A stretch of DNA of 64,000 bases, from positions 248,001 to 312,000 of the forward strand of contig CBDFMV010000003.1 in assembly GCA_965249815.1 (NCBI GenBank), given 5' to 3'. This stretch comes from JAJAZB01 sp965249815 (GTDB lineage Bacteria; Bacteroidota; Bacteroidia; Cytophagales; Spirosomataceae). The first letter of the stretch is position 1. Each line of letters opens with the position of its first letter. Below the pieces are notes generated by a model. It was not told where the DNA came from, ran no database searches, and worked only from the letters and a program-made list of their open reading frames with translations. This document shows, in pieces, positions 25,661 to 36,071 of this stretch. The position numbers and the translations under genes were made by a program.

Positions 25661-25695
25661 CCAAAAAAAAACCCGCGTCCTTTCGGAGCGCGGGA
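25661..25695 (-). terminator. Terminator of the first SusCD operon
   Basis: On the minus strand, CCCGCG(C) and CGCGGG arms (25688-25694 and 25672-25677) are followed by a run of nine T (25663-25671 on the + strand as A). It lies 30 bp after the SusD stop and before the CRTAC1 start. Confidence 0.8.
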
Positions 25696-25724
25696 TTTTG
25701 GGTTAGGTGAATGTCAAGACTGAA

Positions 25725-27344
25725 TCAATAGCCCGGATTCTGTTTGATTTTGGCGTTGGCCTGCACTTCCTTGAGCGGAATGGGCAGCCAGTAGTGTTTT
25801 TCGAGAAACTTCCGCTCCTGAATCGTCTGCGAAGTGTAGGTGAGTTTGCCGCTGGCGTCTTTCCGGATGTCGATGCCCGTGATGGGTTTGCTGTCGGTTT
25901 CCACGGCGATTTTCCACCGGCGCACGTCGTAGAATCGGTGCTCTTCGTAGGCCAGTTCGATGCGGCGTTCGTGGCGGAGGCGTTCGCGCATCTGGGCCTG
26001 GGTGAGTCCGGCGGGCAGGTCGGGCATGTCGGCGCGCTTGCGGACGGCGTTCACCGCCGGGTAAGCTTTGGCCGGGCCTTCGGCCTCGTTGATGGCCTCG
26101 GCGTAGTTGAGCAGAATTTCGCCGTAGCGGCTGAAAATCCAGTGGTTGTTGCCGTAGTTGTCGCCGTCGCTGATGCTGGCGTCTTCGTACATGAACTTAC
26201 GGATGTAGTAGCCCGTCAGGCTCGTGTTCCAGGGTTCGATGCCGTCTTTGGTGTCTTTGCCACCGGGCAGGAAGGTTTCGATGGCGCGCCCGTGGTACAT
26301 GGCCCCGTTGTAGAGGAACGTCGCCGCCAGGCGGGGGTCACGCTTGGAATAGGGGTCGTTGGCGTTGTAACCCGAACCAGCTTCGGTGATGGCCTTGCCA
26401 TCGGCGGTTTCGTAGTCGTCGATGAGGGCCTGGTTGGGCATGTTGCCCGCCCAGCCACCGAAGCCGTTCGGCCCGTTGTAACGCTCCAGCCAGAGCCAGC
26501 CCGAGGTGCGGATGTGGGCTTCATCGAGGATAACCTCCGGGTTGCGGATGGTCGTGAACAGTTCTTTGTAGGTCGGGTAAAGCGAATACTGCTTCAAATC
26601 CACCACGGCCTGGGCGGCATCGGCGGCTTTTTTCCACTTGGCCACGTCGCCCGTCGCGGTGTTGGTGTAGAGCGGACTGGCGGCGTAGAGCAGCACGCGG
26701 GCTTTCAACGCCAGACTGGCTCCTTTGGTGGCCCGGCCCACGTCGACCCCGGTGTGGGCCAGGGGCAGCAACCCGGCGGCTTCGTCGAGGTCTTTGAGGA
26801 TGAAATCGACGGTCTGGTCGATGGTGGCGCGCTCGACATCGTCAAACTGGTCGGACAAGCCATACACTTTCGTCACCAGCGGTACGCCACCGTAGTTGCG
26901 CAGCAAATCGAAGTACCGCACGGCCCGGATGAATTTCATCTCACCCGTGAGGCGGGTTTTGAGGGCGGCGTCCATTTTGGCGTCTTTGATTTTCTCAAAA
27001 AACACGTTGGCGTCGCGGATGTAGCCGTAGTTGCGCCCCCAGACGTCGGAGAAATAGCTGGGGTTGTTAGCCGCTGTCACCTCGCCCCGGTTGATGGCGT
27101 GGGTGCCGTAGTCGTGTTTGAACATCGACTCGTCGGAGAGCGAACTCCACATTACTTCCTGAAAGCCCCAGGTCATGTCCTGGTACTTGGAGTTGACGAA
27201 GGCCTCGATGAGTTTGGCATCCCCCCAGACGGCGTCTTCCGAGAGTTTGTCGATGGGTTGCTTGTCGAGGATGGCCTCCTTGCAGGAGGCCGTCACCAGG
27301 GCCGTCATGGCCACCATCACCGCGTAATTGAGTAGTTTTTTCAT
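25725..27344 (-). CDS. SusD/RagB family outer-membrane lipoprotein
   Basis: 539 aa. Lipoprotein signal ALVTASCKEA; TPR-like SusD core with KFIRAVRYFDLLRNYGGVPLV near residue 145 and the C-terminal LRHERRIELAYEEHRFYDVRRWK, the RagB/SusD signature. SusD proteins form the lid over the SusC transporter and bind the oligosaccharide or peptide substrate. It starts 2 bp after the SusC stop, so the two are translationally linked. The specific ligand is unknown. Confidence 0.92.
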   Translation of the reverse strand: MKKLLNYAVMVAMTALVTASCKEAILDKQPIDKLSEDAVWGDAKLIEAFVNSKYQDMTWGFQEVMWSSLSDESMFKHDYGTHAINRGEVTAANNPSYFSDVWGRNYGYIRDANVFFEKIKDAKMDAALKTRLTGEMKFIRAVRYFDLLRNYGGVPLVTKVYGLSDQFDDVERATIDQTVDFILKDLDEAAGLLPLAHTGVDVGRATKGASLALKARVLLYAASPLYTNTATGDVAKWKKAADAAQAVVDLKQYSLYPTYKELFTTIRNPEVILDEAHIRTSGWLWLERYNGPNGFGGWAGNMPNQALIDDYETADGKAITEAGSGYNANDPYSKRDPRLAATFLYNGAMYHGRAIETFLPGGKDTKDGIEPWNTSLTGYYIRKFMYEDASISDGDNYGNNHWIFSRYGEILLNYAEAINEAEGPAKAYPAVNAVRKRADMPDLPAGLTQAQMRERLRHERRIELAYEEHRFYDVRRWKIAVETDSKPITGIDIRKDASGKLTYTSQTIQERKFLEKHYWLPIPLKEVQANAKIKQNPGY

Positions 27345-27346
27345 GA

Positions 27347-30300
27347 TCAGAAACCGACGTTGACGCCGAGGTTGAACGTTTTTTGTTGGGGATAAAAAAC
27401 ACCCGTCTGGCTGTCGCCTTCGGGGTCAATGTTCTTGTATTTATCGAAGGTCAACAGGTTGAAGCCGTTGGCGTACACCCGCAGGCTGCCCAGGCGGAGT
27501 TTCTGGATCACCGCCGAGGGGACGTTGTAGCCGAGTTCGACGTTTTTCAGGCGCAGAAAACTCACGTTGCGCAGCCAGAACGTGTTGGGGTAGGCGTTGC
27601 CACTGAGGCTGGTGTACATTTTGTCGGCCACGCGGGGAAAGTCGTTGCTGGGCCGGTCAGGGCGCCAGCGTTTTTCCACTTCGTTGGCGAAAAAGTTGCC
27701 CGTTGAGCCGCTTTCGAGCAGCACGTAGGTTTTGGCCCGGCCCTGGCCCTGAAAGAGCACCGTCAGGTCGAAGGCCTTCCACTGCGCCGAGGCGTTGATG
27801 CCGTACACGATTTGCGGCACGGGGGTCTGGTCGATGCGGATGCGGTCTTTTTCGTCGATTTTGCCATCGGCGTTCACGTCGGCGAGTTTGATGTCGCCTG
27901 GCACGGTACCCGACACGTGCGGGTAGCCGTCGATTTCCTGCTGGTTCTGAAACACGCCGAGCGATTTCCAGAGCGCGTACGACCCAATCGGGTACCCTTC
28001 TGCGCGCTGGTAAGCTTCCAGGCCAGGCACTTCGTCCACGAAAAGCACCTTGTTGCGCACGTAGGTGAAATTGCCGCCCACCGTGTAGCGCACGTCGCCG
28101 ACGCGGTTGGTGTGGGCCAGGGTGATTTCAATGCCTTTGTTGCTCACTTCGCCGATGTTTTCGTAGGGCAGGTTGACGCCCGTGTACGACGGCACGGAGG
28201 CGTTGCGCTTGGCCAGGATGTTGCTGCGCCGCTGGCTGAACAGATCGACGGTGAAGGTCAGGGCGTTCTTGAACAACGAACCATCGAGGGCAATGTTCGA
28301 GGATTTCAGTTTTTCCCAGGTGGCGTTCGGGTTGGGCACGCCGCTGGCGGCAATGCCCGACACCAGCCCGACCGGCGTGCCGAGGGTGTAGCCCTGGTCG
28401 AACTGGTAGGTGGTCAGGAACTGGTACTGCACCGGAATGTCCGTACCGGGCACGAACATCTTGTCGTTGCCCAGCACGCCGTACGAGGCGCGCAGTTTGA
28501 GGTTGTCGAAAAACGTCAGGTTGTTTTTGATGAAGTTCTCCTCCGACAACACCCAGCCCACCGAAACGCTCGGGAAAAAGCCGAAGCGTTTGCCGGGGGC
28601 GAAGTTCTGTGAACCGTCGTAGCGGAACTGAAATTCAGCCAGGTAACGATTGGAGTAATTGTACTTCAACCGCCCAAAGTAGTTCTGACGGGCCGACGCG
28701 AAGGCCGTACCGCGCACTTCCTGGTCGGTGGCGGCCCGCCCGCCCTGGTCGATGATGGTCGGCTCGGCGGAAATGAAGTTCCGGCGGAAGGCCCCGAAAC
28801 GCGAACTGTTGAACTCGTTTTGCTCGTAGGCCAGGAAGGCGTTGAACGTGTGGTCGCCGAACGTGCGGTCGTAATTGACCCGGAAGTTGTACGTCAGCGA
28901 ACTTTCCTCGTACAGAGCTCCTGGTCGAGCGTCGAAGCCGCCGGACCGCCGTAGTTGGGGTCGTAGGTGTTGGTGGTTTTGTTGTAGCTGTAAATCGTCC
29001 AGCGTTTGGCCGTGCTGCGAATGGGTTGAAAAATCCGGTCGTAGGCCATGAAGCCGTCCACCGAAAGGCCGTTGAGGAGCGGGCTCAGATCGTACCGCGC
29101 GCGCAGGGTGCCGTTGAACACGTTCTTTTTGTCCCTCCGCAACCCCGGAATGTCGGTGGCGATCACGCGCGGGTTACGACCCTGCTCGATGGCCGGGCCA
29201 GGCAGGCCGTTGGGATAAAAATCGGGCAGGTACGGCGCGGCGCGCAGGGCGAAGCGGAAGATGGTACCGGCGTCTTCGATGGAGCGCTGGCGGTCTTCGA
29301 GGCGGGCGGCGAGGTCGAACGACACACTCAGGTTTTTGGTCACCTGGGCGTCGATGTTCGAGCGCACCTGGTACTGCTTGAAGTTGGTGGCGCCGTCTTT
29401 GTACAACCCGTCCTGAAAAACCTTCTGGGCCGACACGAAGTACTTCACGTTGTCGCTGCCCCCGCTGATCGACAGGTTGTGCTGGTTTTGCAGGGCCACT
29501 TTCTTGAGCAGCGAGTGGGTCCAGTCGGTGTTGGGGTAGTTGAGCGGGTCGGAGCCATCGCGGAATTTCTGAATCTCGGCGTCCGTGTAGGCGTACTGCG
29601 GGTTGGTGGGGTTCTGGTAATACCGCATTTCGTTGAGCAGCGTGGCGTAGGTGGCGGCGTCGGCCATTTGCGGCACCCGTGTGGGCATCTGAAATCCCTG
29701 GTTGAAGGAGTAGCTGATGGTGGGTTTGCCCGACTTGCCGCGCTTGGTCGTCACCAGAATTACACCGTTGGCGGCCTGGGCACCGTAAATCGACGCCGAG
29801 GCGTCTTTCAGAATCGAGATGCTTTCGATGTCGTTCGGGTTGAGGCGGTCGAAGCCCCCGGCGCGGTTGGCCACGCCATCGACCACGATCAGCGGGTCGG
29901 CGTTGCCCGTGGTACTGCGCCCCCGGATGAGCAGAAACGAGCCGTCGGAACCCGGTTCGCCGGAGCGGTTGTTGGCAATCAGGCCCGGCGTGCGGCCTAC
30001 CAGCGAGTTGGAAACGTTGGGCTGGGGACTTTTCACCAAATCGCGGCCTTCCACCGCCGCCACCGAGCCGGTCACGGTGCGTTTCGACTGGGTACCGTAA
30101 CCCACCACGACGACTTCGTCGAGGGAGGTTTCGGTGGCCGATAGCACCACGTCGATCACGGCCTTCGTGCCCACGGCAATTTCCTGCGTTTTCTGACCCA
30201 CCGCCGAAAAAATCAGGGTGCTGTTGTCGCCAACGTTGATGCGGTACGCGCCGGTGCCGTCGGTGATGGACCCGCGCGTGGAGCCTTTCACCAACACCGA

Positions 30301-30420
30301 AACGCCCGGCAGCGGGGCACCGTCGGGGTCTTTCACGATGCCGGTTACGGAGCGGTCCTGGGCCAGTGCGCTGAGTACGCTCAGCAGCAGGAGCAGCCCA
30401 GTGAGTAGCTGTTTTTTCAT
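27347..30420 (-). pseudogene. SusC/RagA TonB-dependent transporter, frameshifted
   Basis: N-terminal half 28894-30420: signal, carboxypeptidase-like domain (ITDGTGAYRINVGDNSTLIF), TonB-box neighbourhood LDEVVVVGYGTQ, plug domain (NADPLIVVDGVANRAGGFDRL). C-terminal half 27347-28717 gives the barrel. Between them the frame must shift near 28915; the missing piece in the other frame reads LYEESSLTYNFRVNYDRTF. Total span of 3074 nt is one base short of an integral frame, so a one-base loss explains it. Either a real frameshift or an assembly error. With it, no full transporter is made. Confidence 0.75.
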
Positions 30421-30595
30421 AGGTTCGTTAGGAATTAGAGATTGGGTGAACGGTAAGGGGCAGGCGGTTTAGCGGTTGGGTGTGGGCTGAACGAAGAAAG
30501 CAATCCCCCGACGTAGCCAAAGCTATGTTTTCAGCGACCGAATAGCAAATTTCAGCGATGGAGTTAGCTATTTCGGAGATGGACTTTTACCTTCC

Positions 30596-30631
30596 GCAAT
30601 CGATTGCACGAACGCTTCGCAATCGATTGCG
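30596..30631 (+). promoter_or_regulatory. Two palindromic operator candidates between SusC and LacI genes
   Basis: GCAATCGATTGC at 30596-30607 and CGCAATCGATTGCG at 30618-30631, centres 23 bp apart. The CG-centred palindrome fits LacI-family boxes such as the PurR type. It lies 28 bp before the lacI-family start and upstream of the divergent SusC gene. Confidence 0.6.
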
Positions 30632-30658
30632 TTAATTTTTCAGTCGCCCCGCCCCGTC

Positions 30659-31669
30659 ATGCTGAAACCGTCCGTCACCCTCAAAGATCTCGCCCGTCAA
30701 CTCCGCCTTTCGGCCTCCACCGTGTCGCGGGCTTTGCAGAATCACCCCGGCATTGGCCTGCGCACCCGCGAACGGGTGCAAAGCCTGGCCCAGCAACTGC
30801 ATTACATTCCCAACCTGACGGCCCTGAGCCTGAAGAAAAACCGCCGGTTTGCCATCGGGGTCATCGTGCCGGAGTTGCTCAACCCGTTTTTCAGCCAGAC
30901 CGTCAGCGGCATCGAGGCCACCGCCACGCAGCGGGGTTACCTGATGACCGTCTGCCAGTCGCACGAAGAAACCGACCGCGAACGCCGCGCCGTGACCCTG
31001 CTGGCCAACAACCGGGTGGACGGGATGCTGGTGGTGGTGGCAAAAACCGACACGAACTATGAACACCTCTCGGCCTTGCAGGAACAGGACCTGCCGCTGG
31101 TGCTGGTGGATCGGGCCGTGGGGCAAATGGCGGCGTCGAGCGTTGGGTGCGACGTGCGCGCCGGGGCCGAAGAAGTCACGGAGTTTTTGATTCACCGGGG
31201 CGTCCGCCACTTCGGGTACCTCGGCGGGCCAGACGGGTTGGAAACCAGCACCGAGCGACGCGAAGGATTTCTGGCCGCGCTGCGCCGCCGGAGCCTGCCC
31301 ATCCGGCAAAACTGGCTCGTGGCCACCGACCTCTCGACCGAAGCCGTCGAAAAAGCCACGTACGCGATGCTGAAAAACGCCCCCCGCCCCGAGGCCATCG
31401 TGGCGTTCAGCGACCAGGTCGCCCTCGACATCCACCGCGTGGCTACCGCCCTCGGCCTGGTGCCCAACCGCGATTTGATGCTGGCCAGTTTCGGCAACGC
31501 CCCGTACCAGTCGTACCTCCATCACCCGCCCCTGGTTTCGGTCGATCAACAGGCCTACGAAACCGGCGTGCAGGCCACCAACCTGCTGCTGCGCCTCATC
31601 GAAACGCCCGATGCCCTGGCATCCGCCGAACACATTCTGCTCCGGCCCCGGCTGGTGGTGAATGAGTGA
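30659..31669 (+). CDS. LacI-family transcriptional regulator
   Basis: 336 aa. The N-terminal HTH is SVTLKDLARQLRLSASTVSRALQNHPGIGLRTRERVQ, with hinge region NLTALSLKKNRRFAIGVIVPELLNPFF; the rest is a periplasmic-binding-protein-like effector domain. Divergent from the SusC gene, with two palindromes upstream of its own start, so it probably represses or activates both itself and the SusCD operon in response to a sugar. Stop codon lies in a repeat module at 31668. Confidence 0.92.
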   Translation: MLKPSVTLKDLARQLRLSASTVSRALQNHPGIGLRTRERVQSLAQQLHYIPNLTALSLKKNRRFAIGVIVPELLNPFFSQTVSGIEATATQRGYLMTVCQSHEETDRERRAVTLLANNRVDGMLVVVAKTDTNYEHLSALQEQDLPLVLVDRAVGQMAASSVGCDVRAGAEEVTEFLIHRGVRHFGYLGGPDGLETSTERREGFLAALRRRSLPIRQNWLVATDLSTEAVEKATYAMLKNAPRPEAIVAFSDQVALDIHRVATALGLVPNRDLMLASFGNAPYQSYLHHPPLVSVDQQAYETGVQATNLLLRLIETPDALASAEHILLRPRLVVNE

Positions 31670-31749
31670 GAAGCCAGCGGTGAGAAGTCAGAAGCCAGAA
31701 TGAAAAGCAGAACGTGGTTTGTCTGACTTCTCACTTCTGGCTTCTTTTC
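31668..31749. repeat. Degenerate repeat hairpin at the convergent gene ends
   Basis: Left words GAAGTCAGAAGCCAG (31684-31698), right words CTGACTTCTCACTTCTGGCTTC (31723-31744, in part): imperfectly complementary. It supplies the stop codon region of both the LacI gene and the broken CRTAC1 gene. Confidence 0.65.
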
Positions 31750-32632
31750 TTTCCGGAAAAATCCACGACCTCCACGCTGACCACGCCCGGCGGCAGCGGC
31801 ACCACGCGTGACGACTGCCCGAGGTAACCCGCGCCGTAGGGCACTTCCATGCGCTGAGTGCGCCCGTCGCCGAAGTGCAGCAGCGCGGCGGCATCCATCG
31901 GGGCCAGGCGCAGCAGCGGCACCCGTCGGGCAGGCTGGATGAGCTGCGCAGCGGCGTTGTTGTTGGAGATCAGGTAGACTTGCTCGGAACCAACCGCCAG
32001 CCGCACCAGGGCCTTGGCGTCGCGGTCGGCGTGAAGGCCCGATTGGGCGGGCGTCAGGCACCGAAAGTGCCCGCGCCCGTCGCCGAGCAGCACGCTGCCG
32101 TGCGAGGCGTCGTTGAAACCCGTCTGCGTGTCGAGGGCGTACGAATTTCCCACCAGAATCAGGTCGGGGTTGCCGTCGCCGTTCACGTCGTCGGCCAGCA
32201 GGCCGAAGGCGCTCGATACCTGCGCGCCCGTCGGCAGCGGACGAACGTCGAATTTTCCCCCACCCCGATTTTCGATGTAACACGAAGCCATCTGCGTGAC
32301 GGTCAGTTTCAGAGCCGGGTCGAGTTCTTTTTTGGAAAAAATAGCCTCGAACTCCGCCTCGGCGTAGGCTTTGTAGGTCGGGAAGCGGTTGCGCATGCCC
32401 GGAATCTGGTCGAAGAGCACGTCGCGGGGCACCACGGGAAATTCGCGGTGCTGAAGGTAGAACGACACCACCGGGTCGAAGCGGTCGTTATGGTCGAAAT
32501 CGGCGGCGTACACCCGCACGGGTTCCTCCGGCGACGCCCGGTATTTGGTGTTCAGCCCTGGTTTCCGGCCACGTAGTCCACGTCGCCGTCGCGGTCGAAA
32601 TCGGCGGCGAGGAGGGAGTTCCACCAGCCGGA

Positions 32633-32664
32633 GGAGTGAGGGAGTGAGGGAGTGAGGGAGTGAT
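32633..32664. repeat. Tandem 8-mer repeat GGAGTGAG inside broken CRTAC1
   Basis: Four copies of GGAGTGAG, the last ending GGAGTGAT; encodes a short Ser/Thr/Pro/Leu-rich stretch on the minus strand. Confidence 0.7.
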
Positions 32665-32821
32665 TAAAATGGCCCTTTTCGTTTTTGAAAAATGTCAGCG
32701 GCATCCACTCGCCGGCCAGCATCAGGTCCGGCCAGCCGTCGTTGTCGTAATCGGTCCAGAGCGCGGCGCAAACCAGACCGGGTCGCTGAAGGGCTTCGGG
32801 CGTGATGTCGGTGAATTCTAA

Positions 32822-32911
32822 GGCAGGAGTCAGGAGCGGGCGGGCCGCCGCGCGGGTAGGCGAAACAGGTTTGTTTTCCTGGCTCCTGACTCCCGGCTCC
32901 TGACTCCTGCC
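32822..32911. repeat. In-frame hairpin module at same site as in paralogue
   Basis: GGCAGGAGTCAGGAGC (32822-32837) pairs exactly with GCTCCTGACTCCTGCC (32896-32911). Encodes SGRSQEPGVRSQENKP and is followed by the same FTDITPEALQ as the paralogue at 22951. Confidence 0.8.
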
Positions 32912-34664
32912 CGAATCATTCCGCAGCAAATAACTCCTCGGTGCCTGAGGGTATTTGCCGGGAATCACCCGCCCGCTGCGGAAGAGGTCGAGGTCGCCGT
33001 CGTGGTCGAAATCCGCCGCCACCACGCACCCCCCGCTCGATTCGATTTTGGGCAGCGTGCCCGCCGGGGCGGGTTCGAGTTTGCCGTGGTGGTTGAGGTA
33101 AAGCTGGTCCTGGTAAAACGGGCTTTCGCCGTCCTGGTACGTGCCGCCGCTCACCACGTAGAGGTCGGGCCAGCCGTCGGCGTTGGCGTCGAAAAAGAGC
33201 GCGCCCATGTCGTCGCGGGTTTCGGCCCCGAGCGTGACGCCCTCGAATTTCCCCGGACTGCACTGAAAGAAAATCTTGCGCGGCATGGCGCGGTCGTTGC
33301 CGATGTACACGTCGTCGAGGCCGTTCTGGTCCACGTCGCCCACGGCCACGCCCGGCCCGGCGTTGGCGTGTTGCTGGGGCAGCAGCGGCGTGCGCTTGAA
33401 ATCGACGAAGTACGCTTCCTGGTGCCGGAAATCCAGCCCCGTCGCGCCCGAATCGACCATCGCCAGCAGCGGCGCGGGCTGTTTTTGGGGACCCGGCTGA
33501 ACGGCGTCGGGTTGGTACGAAACCAGGTGCTGCCGGTCGGCGGGCAGGTTGCGCAGGGTCTGCACCCGCCCGTCGGGCCACAGCGATTTCCACGGTTTCG
33601 GCGCGGCAGGCGGCCCCCAGCCCGAAGTGCAGGCGGGGTTCCACGCTCGACTCGAAACCCCGCACGAAGGTGTTTTCGGCCCACTGCATCCGCCCGCCGC
33701 TTCGCACGGTGACCTTCGCCCCCAGCGCCTGCCGGTTGGCCCCTGGCCCGGTAAGTTTCAGGCCCAGCCAGTGGGTTTTTACCGAATCAGTCGCCTGGGC
33801 GCGGTACAACGTATTTTCGTACAGCCCCGCCACCTCGTCGAGGTTGTTGATGGCCAGGTCAAGGTCGCCGTCGTTGTCGAAATCGGCGTAGGCGGCTCCA
33901 TTCGAGAAGGTTTTTTCGGAAAAACCCCACGACTCCGACACATCCTCGAAGGTAGGTACGCTGCCTTCGCCCCGGTTGCGGTAGAGGTAGTTATGCTCCC
34001 GGATTTCCTGCAACTTGTACATTCCATCCAGGGTTTCCCTTTTCATTTTTAGGTCGTAGTCCCGGTTGCCCACGTTGCCGAAGGGCGAGGCGTTGTTGAC
34101 TTCAGCGAGGTAGTCGAGGTTATTCACTTCGCGGCGGTAACCGTTGGTAATCAGCAGGTCGCGGTGGCCGTCGTTGTCGAAATCGGCCAGCAGCGGTGCC
34201 CAGCTCCAGTCGGTTTTGTAAACGCCCGCCAGTTGACCCACTTCCGAAAAGGATGGTTTCCCGTCTGGCCCGTTGCCGTTGTGGAGTTGAAGCGTGTTGC
34301 GCACGTACTGGGGCAGGTAGCCGTACTCGGTCGTCAGGGCGAAGAGGTCGTAGTTCCAGCGGGCGAGCATCTGTTTCTGGCGCAGGTTGCTTTCGGGCAG
34401 CATGTCCACCACCACCACGTCGGGCAGGGCGTCGTTGTTGACGTCGGCCACGTCGATGCCCATCGCGTTGAAGGTCGTGTGTTTGAAATACTCGGCGGCG
34501 CGGTTGGTAAACGTGCCGTCGCGGTTGTTTACCCAAACCAAATCGTTGGTAATGAAATCGTTGGCGCAATAAATATCTGGCCAGCCGTCGCCGTTGAAAT
34601 CGCTCACCGCCACGCCCAGCCCGTAGCCTTCGATGGTGATGCCCGCCTGACGGGAAACATTTTT

Positions 34665-34773
34665 GAATGTAGGAGTCAGGAGCGGAACGCCGCCCGGTGA
34701 GGAGTTGGGAGTCAGGAGTTGTTTTTTTGAATTTTTCCTGACTTCTGACTCCCGGCTCCTGACTCCTACATTC
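34665..34773. repeat. 19-bp perfect hairpin module inside broken CRTAC1
   Basis: GAATGTAGGAGTCAGGAGC (34665-34683) with GCTCCTGACTCCTACATTC (34755-34773). Encodes VRSRESEVRKNSKKQ in the reading frame. Confidence 0.8.
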
Positions 34774-35159
34774 TCGTACAGCCGATCCGTGCTGGGGTGT
34801 TCGCCCTGGGTGAATTTGCGGCGGATGGCGTTGCGGTTTTTGTTTTCGATGAAATTGGTCAGCACGTAGCAGTCGAGGTCGCCGTCGCGGTCGTAGTCCA
34901 GAAAAACCGCCTGGGTGGAGTAGCCCGTGTCGTCGAGGCCCATCTCGTGGGCCATCTCCCGGAAGTGGGGCACCCCGGCGGCGTCATTGCCCTGGTTGAT
35001 GAAAAAACGGTTGGCTTTCGTGCGGGGGTCGCGGCTGTTGCCCGCCATGCACACGTAGAGGTCGAGGCGGCCGTCGGCGTTGATGTCCACGGCGGTGGCA
35101 CCGGTGGCCCACTGGTGCGTGCCGGTGCCGGAGGCGGCGGTCACGTCGGTGAAAGACAT

Positions 35160-35190
35160 CCCCCTAGCCCCCTTCAAAGGGGGACTTCGT
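35160..35190. repeat. C/G-rich palindrome at a frame break
   Basis: CCCCCTTCAAAGGGGGA-type palindrome. One frame gives SPPLKGARG, the other SPFEGG then a TAG. Related to the inserts at 50772 and 57987. Confidence 0.65.
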
Positions 35191-35473
35191 GCGGTTCAGG
35201 TAGAGTTTGCCCGATACGACGTTTCCCGTAAAATACACGTCGGTCAGGCCGTCGCCGTTGAAATCGGCGGCCACCACGCCGCCGCCGTTGTAGAGGTAGT
35301 CGTAGTCGAGCGGATTGAGCGTGTCGTTCTCAAACCGGCTGATGTCGTTGGAAAAGTCGATGCCGGTTTGGGAAGCGGGTAGCCGCTCGAAAAGCGGTTT
35401 CCGGCGGGAAAACAGGCCGCAGCCGCTCAGGAAAAAACCCAGCATCAGGGCCGCAAAGAGGCGGTTCATCATC

Positions 35474-35526
35474 AAAAAAAGGCGTAGGTTCGGAGGTCAG
35501 TCCTCCAAACCTACGCCCTTTTTTTC
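35474..35526 (-). terminator. Terminator after the 175-aa gene
   Basis: GGCGTAGGTT (35481-35490) with AACCTACGCC (35508-35517), plus GGAGG/CCTCC inside; A- and T-runs flank it on both sides so it can work both ways. Confidence 0.8.
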
Positions 35527-35543
35527 CTTGCCGCAAGGGGCAC

Positions 35544-36071
35544 TTACTCGGTAAAGCGCATCGTCAGCGTGGTGTCGCGCTGGTAGGCGTTTACTTTCAC
35601 CGCCAGACTCCCGGCGGGCTTCGTCAGGAAATTGCGGGCATCGACGCGGTCCCAGAAACTCGTTTTTTCTTTGCCCAAATCAAGGAGTTGCTTCGTGCCA
35701 TCGGCCCCGCGCAGTTCGAGCAGCAACCGGGTGCGGCTGGTGGTGATTTCAGCCCATTTTTTGGTCACCTTCGCCCGGCTCCAGGCTTGTTCCTGAATGG
35801 CACCGGGTTGGTCGATGATGTGCCGCCCGCCACCGCCGATGTTGCTGAAGGTGTCCCAGATGGCGTAGGCGATGAAGGCAATCACCACCAGCGGAATCAG
35901 CTTGGGAATCAGGTCGTTGCCCCAGTCGCCGAAGGCCTTGCGGTCATCGTCGCCCTCGTCCCGGCGGGGCCGCCGTTCGGACGAGCCGCCCCCGCCGAAG
36001 AGCGGAAATTTTATTTGCTTGTGGGGCCGGTGAACGCCCCGGTAATACTTGTTGGGTTCGTTGGTTTCCAT
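35544..36071 (-). CDS. Hypothetical membrane protein, 175 aa
   Basis: Charged Gly/Arg-rich N-terminal 60 residues (PLFGGGGSSERRPRRDEGDDD), one transmembrane helix (LIPLVVIAFIAYAIWDTF, about 60-80) and a soluble C-terminal domain of about 90 residues (TRLLLELRGADGTKQLLDLGKEK). I do not recognise the family. It stands alone between secA and the broken CRTAC1 gene, with its own terminator. Confidence 0.65.
   Translation of the reverse strand: METNEPNKYYRGVHRPHKQIKFPLFGGGGSSERRPRRDEGDDDRKAFGDWGNDLIPKLIPLVVIAFIAYAIWDTFSNIGGGGRHIIDQPGAIQEQAWSRAKVTKKWAEITTSRTRLLLELRGADGTKQLLDLGKEKTSFWDRVDARNFLTKPAGSLAVKVNAYQRDTTLTMRFTE

Larger units (their letters stand above)
31731..35475 (-). pseudogene. CRTAC1-like FG-GAP/ASPIC lipoprotein, broken by three frameshifts
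   Basis: Four same-strand pieces rebuild one about 1240-aa CRTAC1 protein: 35164-35475 (lipoprotein signal GFFLSGCGLF and first FG-GAP), 33580-35177, 32560-33565 and 31731-32560. Frame changes fall near 35180 (in a C/G-rich palindrome), 33582 (expected LWPDGRVQTL shifts) and 32562 (expected GNLGLNTKYRAS shifts). Homology continues across each break, so this was one gene. Repeat modules at 32633, 32822 and 34665 lie within it in frame. Paralogue of 22024-25620. Probably a decayed gene, though sequencing error cannot be excluded. Confidence 0.75.
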
